A stretch of 64,000 nucleotides of DNA from positions 4,939,501 through 5,003,500 of the forward strand of contig WPIO01000019.1 of assembly GCA_009760855.2 (NCBI GenBank). The letters run 5' to 3'. Each line of letters opens with the position of its first letter. Position 1 is the first letter of the stretch. A model generated the notes under the pieces. That model did not search any database. It saw only the letters and a program-made list of their open reading frames with translations, and was not told the DNA's origin. This document shows, in pieces, positions 55,860-64,000 of the stretch. Made by a program: the position numbers and the translations under genes. Source of the stretch: Cristatella mucedo (Eukaryota > Bryozoa > Phylactolaemata > Cristatellidae).

Positions 55860-57559
55860 GTCGAAATTTCCTTCCGGAAACATCAATCAAGGGTACAAAA
55901 GTGCTCAAATTGAGACTAACTAGTATACCAGAGCAAATGCATGGCTGGAGCAATGAATCGATTTATTCTACCATCGACACACGTTCCTTCGGAATGGAAT
56001 TCCGGTTCATTATAGACTACAGACAAAAACTGAATGAAACTAGTATTGAAGCAACACGCAGCTAGAAATGAGTGTGTGCGAAGAAAATTCACACCAAGTT
56101 GCTATATTTTTCGAGACGGAAGGGAATGCGCGGGGCTCAGGTGGTCACTGAAGTCAGCAAGTCCTACCCGTTTCAACAAGTAAACCATCGGATTATACTT
56201 TCTTGACAAAATGCAGGCTTAATGCGGGGAGAACTTACTTCTATTGGCATGGCTTGGGCCTTGCCACTTGAAGTAACTAATCTCCGTAGCGAGCGTGGCT
56301 GGAGATAATCACACTCGCTGCCGTGGATTGTATATTCCGCATTACCCTGAAGCTTGTTGTTTGTAGCCTCTCCCTCCGTGAGCTGGATCCCTCGGCGAGC
56401 TGAAATGTGCCGCGCCAGTGACTTTCCGTTACGGCAGCCAAAAATTTAAAATGTCGTCTTGATTGATATATTTGCGGATTGCTGCCCCACCTTCAATTTC
56501 GCTCCAATCCAAGAATGTCGTCCCGCGTTGGGAAAGCTGGCTTCATTGTTTCCAACGCCCCCTCCCCGTAGCCTAATGTACCTAGCGTCTCAGTAGTTCT
56601 GTTAGTTCCCCTGTTATTGTTGGAGCATGCGATATTGTTATTAAGTTGAATCAAACCGCCGCTCGCCCTCTAACTTGCCCCAGCGCCGCGACAGCGGCGT
56701 GGCAGCGGGAGATGTAGCTAGGACAGTGGTGAGCTCGGGCCGGAAATAGCCGTCCCCCCAATTCTCGGTTACAAGGAAATATGAGGTGGTTAGTTTTGCA
56801 ATCTTGGGTTGCTCGTGATGTACACAAACGTCCTTGGACAGTATGCATGGTTGTCGGAAATTATTTTCGGGCCGTGTAAAGGTCTTATGATTTACAAAAG
56901 AACTGTCGGGATATTTCCATTATGCCTGCAGCGCTACTTTCCTCGTAAGTTGAGTACAACTGTTCATTCTATTCGTAAATTTTGCCATGTTATTTCAGGC
57001 TTGAACACGGCTGTATGTCCTCGGTTGCTATCTATAAGTTGACGTGTCCGTTGAAAGTTAATACCTACCTTATTTTCAAAAAGGCAATTGTGAATGACAA
57101 TTTGCTGCGTTTCTTACCTGGAATTCGCCGTTTTCAAACAAACAAGCTTGAATACCATTATATCTCTACCGAGGACATAAGATAATCGATAGTTAAGAGA
57201 TAAGAGCAGCATTGTGATGAACGTATCGGCGACATAAAACTGAAGACTTTGACCTCCATTCGTTTCTCTAAATCAAAGACCACTTCAAGCCAGCCCTGGC
57301 GTCCTCATGCCAAAGTGTATCTCCCATTCTGAGAAGACTAATTACTAGCCCTATAGACCCTATACCTACTTTTGGGTCCGCTGCACCGTGTGAGCGTACT
57401 ACATTGGGGATAACGTCGACAACGGAGAATAGCAGACCCAATAATAAACTGTGAGATTCTCCGGGGCTAGGATCGGCCATGATGATCGTTAGTATCCTGC
57501 ATGCGCTTCCTGCGATTATTAGTACACTGACCGCTGTATTTTCGATTCGATCTTCGGAT
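55860..57559. other. intergenic, no supported feature
   Basis: Unique-looking DNA with short frames only. Confidence 0.4.
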
Positions 57560-57750
57560 GTGCTGACTGCTCACACGAATGCGCATACTCAACATCTACC
57601 TTTTACCCCTGACATACCAAGATTTACTGCTGCTCCGCAAAACTAACACAGTAAATCTTGTGTGCCAGCCTCTCAAAGCGGCTATTACCAGGCCACTCAT
57701 TAAGAAGTCGCCCTTGGATCAGGAGAAATTAAGCAACTTTCGCCACGTCT
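57560..57750 (+). mobile_element. LINE RT N-terminal fragment
   Basis: The frame VNLVCQPLKAAITRPLIKKS then PLDQEKLSNFRHVY matches the start of the RT domain in the LINE at 330-3176. Both neighbours have been lost. Confidence 0.6.
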
Positions 57751-58551
57751 ATTGCCGTCGTTACAAATGTGGCGTGCGGCGTCAACGTCCGGTCAGAACT
57801 AGGACGCAAACACAGCGCTCGTAACGGCGATAGTCCCAGCCTACCCGTGACGAATACTGGTGACGTCGTAACCTCGCCTCACGGCTAGTTACTTGTAGTT
57901 GCTGCATCAATACTAGCAGGTACGCCGGAAGTGGCAAGAACACGGAAGCGACGAAGAGCGCTCATACCTCGATATATCAAGTACGTATCCATACTGTAGG
58001 CAAGTTTATTTAACAGCAGCAGACGATTACAGGCCTTCGAGAGCGGCCATGACGTACGCAAACGGCTTTGTGGCCTAGAGCTCAAATCAGCTCTAATGCA
58101 AATTCTCAGAGTCTCGGATCCTGATTGCCCGCCTATCTCAGGGGGGCCGGCCTTTTATACAGCCTCTGCAATGAACTATCGTATAATCGCATGATCATCA
58201 ATACTAATTATCTGCCGTAATCCGGCTGGCTTTACTGGCACCGCCGTTTCACCGTTCCTATCAAAGACTACTGCGAATAGTATCAGACTAACTAAATTCT
58301 TATATCAAAACTTTAAACTTTGAAATCACCAGTTAATTTCTCATATCAGATCAACTCATTTAATGTAGTCGGTGCTGCTGCAATTTTTCAATCACTTTCT
58401 TGGGAATGTTGGCTTAGGTCGAGCCTCGCTGCCAGTTAAAGTAAAAGGAAAGGCAGGGGAAGAGGATTTAACAGCCTAATTTAGAGAGTGGCAGAAAAGC
58501 ATTAGGGCTATCGCCCATTTGCAGTGTGGAATGAAGGATTTTGCGCCGCAG
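57751..58551. other. intergenic, no supported feature
   Basis: Nothing recognisable. Confidence 0.4.
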
Positions 58552-58640
58552 GATTTGAATCCGTGACCTCGATCATGAATTGTTAGCACCCCGTCCCTTG
58601 ACAGGCTTGTAGTGCTTAGTCTCTCGACAGCCTGGGCTAC
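58552..58640 (-). repeat. possible tRNA-derived SINE head
   Basis: The reverse complement has TAGCCCAGGCTGTCGAGAGA (A-box-like) and CACGGATTCAAATCC (B-box-like). The region between them is too long and does not fold as a standard tRNA. Confidence 0.3.
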
Positions 58641-58779
58641 AATTAATGACACTTTCATTGTTTATCGCATGTAGCCTCATCTGGGACTCTCAGACTTTCA
58701 TCTAGAATTATTTAGGCCCTTTCGCAGTGGGAGAGTTCAGTACGTGTACATTGTTTATGTATGTATATCAACAGCAAAG

Positions 58780-59235
58780 AGGCAATCAGTAAGTCTTACG
58801 AAGTATTGGCTAGACCACGAAACCGCTGCAGATCCACTTGTTTTCACAATTTATAATCTACCTCTCGCCGGCTTAATCGTCAAGCACAATCTGGGCTTCC
58901 ACCTTTGTGCGGATAATAGCTGTCATCTGTGCTTCGATCACTCCTGACTTCCAGTACATCAGGTTCTCTCTCCTTGTAGCATTTACTGACTGACATTATC
59001 ACTCAAATGGCACCAAGCTTTCTCAGATTGATTGATGACTTACTTTACTAGCCAAGGAAAAATACGGTATTATTAAAAAATTGAAAAGCCTAAGTCGCAA
59101 AATATTCTCGGCTAGTATATATTCTAGAATCTCAGCAAGGAATCTGGGTATTCTCTTCCTAAGTGACCTCTCAGTAAACGACCTCATCAGCCCCAGTAAA
59201 GTCTGCCTACTTTCACGAGCGAAACAATACGGAAA
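58780..59235 (+). mobile_element. LINE family A RT fragment
   Basis: The frame reads DPLVFTIYNLPLAGLIVKHN and FHLCADNSCHLCF, then NLGILFLSDLSVNDLISP. These are RT blocks of family A; the catalytic YADD is degraded to CADN. Confidence 0.6.
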
Positions 59236-59599
59236 TTCGGCGTGCTAAAATGAAGATGCAACAGCCCTTGCGTTCGTGACGACTCACACGGCCACCTTTC
59301 TGGGGCAGCCTGTGCTCGATCTCTAGCCAATGTGTTTGAAGCGTCTTCAGTTTGGATAAATGTTTTCCATTAGCGTCACCAAACGTATTTGGACGTTATT
59401 TCCAGAAATCGCGAACATATCTAGCAAAGGTTATCCGAAGGAAATCAGAAACTAACTATTGCATCGATGTACAAGCAGAGCTGAAGACGCTTTTGAGATT
59501 TACGTTGAATCGTCAACTATTGCCCATGCTATGAAATTGACAAGGCCCAAAGCTACACTTGAAATGAAGCTGTTTGAAAATCTCAAGCATGCAACTCCG

Positions 59600-59740
59600 A
59601 GCTGGTTTGGTCTAGCGGTTAAGGTGCTCGCCCCGACTAAGGTCTGAATGAGGTCGTGGGCTCGAACCCCGAGGCATATGTGAAGCGCCTAAATGGAGAT
59701 TAATTTCTCTTGGGGCGCTATATAAATGAATTATATTTTA
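59600..59740 (+). repeat. tRNA-derived SINE with LINE family A tail (best copy)
   Basis: TGGTTTGGTCTAGCGGTTAA and GTCGTGGGCTCGAACCCC form clear A- and B-box-like parts. TGTGAAGCGCCTAAATGGAG and TCTCTTGGGGCGCTATATAA form the tail, followed by AT-rich DNA. The head is the closest to a tRNA seen in the window. Confidence 0.8.
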
Positions 59741-60374
59741 TATATATTTTATTAGCTCAACGAGCTTCAAACACGTACCACGATGCTCCAAGGTTGAGCA
59801 AGTTGAGACAAAAGTCCTACGTGATGCAGAGATAGTAAATTTTTAATCTCAAGGTATCTTCCTTCAGATTAACTATTGGATAAGATTTCATTTGCATAAT
59901 CGTGTTTGAAAATACTTTTCATTGTGAAAATTTTTTCGAGACGTCAGATCCCAGTTCTAATCTGTCTCTTGAAAGGTACTGTAAACAAAATTATTTGATT
60001 GCCAAACCAATCCCGTCTTTTCTCGACATTTACCAGGACACTTACGGTCAAGATATGCTTGAAAATTAATCCAACAATTGAATATTTTTGAGGGTATCTT
60101 TCCAAAGATGTTAAAAATTTGGAAGGCGCTCATATAAGAAAAAAAGGTCAATGCAAACAATGTCTAACCCGGATGTAAACCGGAAGCAACACATCCACTA
60201 ATGATACATTTGCCAATCTCTGCATCATACGTGACAAGTGTGCCAACTTGCATAACCTTTGTTGATTGAGGCACACGTGTGAAGCTAATTAAAGTATACG
60301 CTTGTGAGTTGCATACAGGTTCATTTACAGTGTAGCTTTGTGCCTTGCAAAATAATATGTAAAAATGTATAGTT
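59741..60374. other. intergenic, no supported feature
   Basis: AT-rich DNA without recognised elements. Confidence 0.4.
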
Positions 60375-60417
60375 CATTATAATAGCGCTCTAAGAGAACT
60401 TAACTCTCGCTTGGGCA
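60375..60417 (-). repeat. SINE or LINE tail remnant
   Basis: AATAGCGCTCTAAGAGAACT on the + strand is the reversed hairpin tail. It directly abuts the + strand LINE that follows, so that LINE probably inserted into an older element. Confidence 0.5.
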
Positions 60418-61615
60418 TTGCTGGCACGGCACTGCAACGTTTTAGATCCTAGCTCAGTGGGAAACTCCCGAGTATTGATGTGAACGGACAAAGATCATCT
60501 GAGGAACCACTGAAGTACAGGGTTCTGTGGTCGGTCAGCTTCTTTTCACAGTTTGTACTCTCGCTCTTTCCGATGTATTCGCTAACTGCAATCCAGGCTT
60601 TCACTTCTATACAGACAACACTCGGTTGTAATTTGCTTTGATCCCTCCTAGCCCTCAGGCACGTCGAATTCTCTACACACTTGCTGCATGTATTGCTGAC
60701 ATCTGCATAGGAATGGCAGCAAACTTTCTCAAATTAAATGACGGAAAAACTATCTAACTAGATATGGGCAAACCAAGTGTGGCTCGGAAACTGTGATTAT
60801 CGCTCAAAATCGGCTCCGTTGGTATATTTCCTGTTGCATATGCATGTAATATACATGCAATCTAGGTGTCCTATTCCAAAGTGACCTTTCCTTAGACGAC
60901 CGCATCAGCTCCACAGCCAAGTCTGCCTTCTTTCAGCTGCATGACGTTGCTAAAATTTGGGCTTTCTTCGACAGGGAATACTACATCTAAATTGTTCCAT
61001 GCATTTGTGACATGCCGTCTCGACTACTGTAACTCACTGCTTGCTTGTCTACCGGTACGTGCAATCGGGTGCTTACAGTTGATGCAAAACTGCAGCTAGC
61101 CTTGTCTGTCGTGAGCTGTTGCCACATCACACCGTTTCTCTCTGAGCTGTACTGGCTTACTGCCAAGCAGACTTCAAGGCTCTGTCATTTGCTTTTAGGT
61201 CCCTTCATTCTCTGGCTCCAGCGTACCGTGTATAATTACACAATCCCCTGTTCTGACTCAAATGGTTTAGCTATACCTCGTCCGAACCTAAAAGCCTTCA
61301 TAGAGACGGTGCCTTAACTTCACGTGCTCCCAAACCCTCGAACTCACTTCTGACTGACGTCACAACACCCACTCACATTAACAATTAAAAATAAGTTTAA
61401 ACCACCTGTTTCTGAAAGCATTTAGCAGGTTCTTGTGATTCGTCCTTGGTGTGCTTTTCGCACTGACACTGACCGCTGCTACTAACCGTATCTACATGTT
61501 CACCATGTGCACGTCATATTTGACAACGTTATGCTTGATGGCATTGCGAATGTTACCACTAACCATTTGGTCATGCTTTCCTAACAGCATCTGTAAAGTG
61601 CCTAGAAAGATCCAG
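60418..61615 (+). mobile_element. decayed LINE family A copy, RT to 3' end
   Basis: RT blocks are read in several frames: GIAGTALQRF (about 60420), YRVLWSVSFFSQFVLSLFPM (about 60520), FHFYTDNTRL (YADD decayed, about 60600). The C-terminal region follows at 60990-61310 ([31 protein letters not shown]). The tail near 61590 (TGTAAAGTGCCTAGAAAG) is cut off before (ATT)n. Confidence 0.7.
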
Positions 61616-62370
61616 TTGAGGGCTATTCAGCTACTTCCACTATGCCACGAGGCTCCATAAACTTGGCAAGTTGTGCTCTACATGTCATTGAATGCCAAAA
61701 TAAAGCTCCACGATGTCAATAAGCACAAGCTACTTCTACTTAAAGCCTCCTAGCTGTAAAAACCGACCCATCAAAACGCCTAAGCTTGTCACATACACCC
61801 GCACAATGGCCAGTTTTTATGCACATTGAGGTCAAATCCATGTGGGATGTTAATGCGTTATAGCTAATGCTTTATTCCTGCCCATGTGCTGCTCCTGTAT
61901 CCAGTATTATTTACCACTATTGGCTCGCCAGACCGATACTTTCAGGCATCAGCAATGGTGACAAAAGGCTGACTTAGAATTCCTTCGGTCGCTGTTCTGG
62001 CATCTCGCCAGGGAATCCACTAACCTTACGTATTTCAGCAGTTAAGTCTTGCCATTAATCCTTACTTGATCAAGTGTGAACGCCGTATCTAGGAATGCTG
62101 GAAGCTGCTTCAGACTGTTATTGCAGCCTTACACGAAAATTACAAATGTATATTGCCTGTAATCGCCCTATTGAATGCCTAAAGCGCACAACTCAGATTT
62201 CTGGCCGTAACATGTTTATCGCTGTCCCACATCGATATCCCATGAAGGTGGTGTACAGGAATGGGTGCTGCCTGTTACCAAACCCTGGTCAGCTTCTACA
62301 TGCTCATTGCACTACTAGGCACGTGGCACACACTAATTAGAGTGCTTCATTTGTTTTCAGCAATAAACAT
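61616..62370. other. intergenic before the helicase 3' end
   Basis: No supported feature. Confidence 0.4.
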
Positions 62371-62376
62371 TTTATT
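62371..62376 (-). promoter_or_regulatory. poly(A) signal of the DDX5-like gene
   Basis: The reverse complement is AATAAA, about 135 bases after the helicase stop codon, the expected place for the cleavage signal. Confidence 0.6.
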
Positions 62377-62510
62377 GCCTTTCAAATTTACACCAATACT
62401 TTACAACTTCTTGCACACAGCACTCGTTCATACTTACTGTATAAAATATGCACAACGGCAATGTGTGCATGCCGGTATTTACATGATATTGCTTAAAAAC
62501 GCTTTTGCAC

Positions 62511-63028
62511 TTATTGATACTGATAACCAGTATATGCAGCTCTTTGACCAGAACTTGCTGCTGCTGCGGCGGCAGCAGCAGCAGCTGCTTGAGCAGTATA
62601 CACCTGTTGTTGATATTGGCTGTACTGTGCAGCCGCCTGCTGGTATCCTTGACCTGGCTGCATCCATTGGCTATATGCATAAGCTGCACTATCGCCAGGA
62701 GCACCAGGGGCAGCAGCAGCTGCAACAGCAGCCGACTGGGCTGCATCGAATTGTCCACCATTTGCAGCATAAGCACCATTACTAAAAGCAGCGCCATTGG
62801 CTGTCACGGTAACTTGAGAAAGCAGTGAGGGCACTGTGACACTGCTGCCGACAGCAACCTTCTTGGCTGGTGGTTGATCGAATCGACTAGTTCTGACTGT
62901 CGAACTGTCAGAACCAGACATGGATGAATAAGATCTCTTGGCAGCACTCGAACCAATCTCATCCCGATCTCTGAATGAATCACGATCGAAACGACCCCCA
63001 GAACCACCTGAGCCACGGTAGCGTCGTC
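62511..63028 (-). CDS. DDX5: DDX5-like terminal coding exon (low-complexity tail)
   Basis: The acceptor TTTGTTGCAG is followed by 172 codons including TAA at 62511-62513. The tail is Gly/Arg-rich, then Ser-rich, then Ala/Gln/Tyr-rich ([18 protein letters not shown]; an 11-Ala run) and ends TGYQYQ. Confidence 0.92.
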
Positions 63029-63376
63029 CTGCAACAAAAGATATATGCATATAAAAAATAAGTAACACGAATGAAATATAAAAATGTCATTTAAAGTTTC
63101 AATAAAATGCACAATTGCTGAATAAAATAAAATACTTACTACCCCCAAGCGACGAGCCTCGTGAATTCACAAGCTCTATTAGTTTAGGATTGATCTGTTG
63201 CTTTGCTTCCTGAAGAATATGCAGCAGCTCGGCAGCTTGTTTCTGATTGTCGCTTGTAAAGAAAGTGTAGGCTGTACCAGTGTTTCCTGCTCTTCCAGTG
63301 CGTCCGATTCTATGCACGTAATCTTCCGTACAAGCCGGGAAATCGAAGTTGATGACAAACCTCACATCTTCGACAT
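62511..63376 (-). CDS. DDX5: DDX5/DDX17/Rm62-type DEAD-box RNA helicase, 3' part
   Basis: ATP-dependent RNA helicase acting in splicing, transcription and microRNA processing in the nucleus. Only the C-terminal part is in the window: exons 63140-63376 and 62511-63028, joined in phase (A/GA, Arg). The first contains the end of the RecA2 domain: [14 protein letters not shown] (motif V region), [10 protein letters not shown] (motif VI, with the arginine finger) and [28 protein letters not shown], diagnostic for the p68/p72 group, follows. The last exon encodes a low-complexity tail: RGG-like start ([16 protein letters not shown]), Ala runs and Gln/Tyr-rich end. DDX5 and DDX17 cannot be separated from this part. 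Upstream exons lie beyond 64000. Confidence 0.93.
63140..63376 (-). CDS. DDX5: DDX5-like penultimate coding exon (helicase motifs V-VI)
   Basis: The acceptor TTACTTTAG precedes AT, which completes a split Asp codon before VEDVRF. The donor is GGTA/GTAAGT. It encodes the end of the RecA2 domain and the INPKL helix. Confidence 0.94.
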
Positions 63377-64000
63377 CTAAAGTAACAATAACAAATAACA
63401 AATCGGGACACACGCTGTGATATCTTACTCGCACTAGATATGTATTTAACGTGTACTATTAACTTACCACAGCACTCTTATATAAAATTGGTGGTAAATA
63501 AAAAAAATGTTAATCTTAAATCAGATCTCACATGTACAGATAAGCCAAATTGCAACTAGAAAATAAAACGATAAGCACGAAAACCGAGCTTGCTTCTATA
63601 ATCATGTGCTAGCAGCTCACTTACCGTTCAAAAATATTTTGCACAGGCACATTATTTATGCTTGCACACGTAGCCATTCTTTTGCTTCTAGCCAACTAAG
63701 AACAACCCAGTGCCTTTATATAAATGCAAAACAGCCCGCGTGACAAACAATACGTAAATGTATACAGCAACCATAAAACTAGACAATAGGCATTTTTATC
63801 TTGACTTTAATTTTCACCTTTAGGTCACTTCATTCTTTGGCATTTTCATCAAGGTGAACCACTGCAGTCTGAAAACCTGCAGTAATGCACATTAATACTG
63901 AGGAAAAACCGGGTGTGTTAGAAATGCCCAAGCACCAATTTGGCAGCCGTACCAGCTACCTGATTTTGGCAGGAGCTTGACAAGACAGGAACAGCATCGG
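63377..64000 (-). other. presumed intron of the DDX5-like gene
   Basis: No helicase exon is visible up to the right edge, although upstream coding exons must exist. A short family A LINE relic (TTTAGGTCACTTCATTCTTT) lies at about 63820-63845. Confidence 0.5.

Noticed and set aside
59601-59668. Possible tRNA gene at the SINE head (also at 11631, 16545, 26966, 33500 and 52060)
   Set aside because: A- and B-box-like parts are present, but arms are imperfect and each copy continues into the same non-tRNA tail, so these are SINE heads.
62261-62828. + strand frames over the helicase last exon
   Set aside because: Antisense shadow of the Ala/Gln-rich helicase tail.

Overview
This is animal (metazoan) genomic DNA. 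It shows spliced genes with GT/AG introns, AATAAA-type poly(A) signals, tRNA-derived SINEs, LINEs of the CR1/L2 type and many microsatellites. I cannot name the species. The mix of a CpG-rich DMRT locus, AT-rich intergenic DNA and animal-type repeats suggests an invertebrate, possibly a spiralian, but that is inference.

Three protein-coding genes can be supported. (1) A two-exon DMRT transcription factor on the + strand, 13466-19210. It has a DM zinc domain in exon 1 and a DMA domain in exon 2; the exons join in phase to give 544 residues. (2) A complete 13-exon glucosidase II beta-subunit gene (PRKCSH type) on the - strand, 52723 down to 37823. Every splice phase matches and the result is a 536-residue protein running from signal peptide to a C-terminal HDEL. 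(3) The last two coding exons of a DDX5/DDX17/Rm62-type DEAD-box RNA helicase on the - strand, 63376 down to 62511. The rest of that gene lies beyond the right edge. There is also an isolated class III nucleotide-cyclase exon at 33615-33719 and a decayed, unrecognised reading frame around 24808-25790.

Most of the rest is mobile DNA. Two abundant LINE families are present. Family A ends in a hairpin followed by (ATT)n; family B ends in a different hairpin. A near-full-length but decayed family A copy fills 330-3176. Nested and inverted copies occupy 5880-11290, and further fragments are scattered through the PRKCSH introns and both flanks. A tRNA-derived SINE family carries the family A hairpin tail at its own 3' end, which points to a LINE/SINE partnership. 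A 653-bp terminal-inverted-repeat element with a 10-bp target duplication sits at 3771-4423.

Layout: 1-5.9 kb, old LINEs and a MITE-like element. 5.9-11.3 kb, nested LINE cluster. 11.6-20.4 kb, DMRT locus. 20.4-37.5 kb, simple repeats, LINE fragments and cyclase exon. 37.5-52.8 kb, PRKCSH. 53-62 kb, repeat-rich spacer. 62.4-63.4 kb, end of the helicase gene. The genes are unrelated in function: gonad or neural patterning factor, ER glycoprotein quality control, RNA helicase. Nothing indicates co-regulation.
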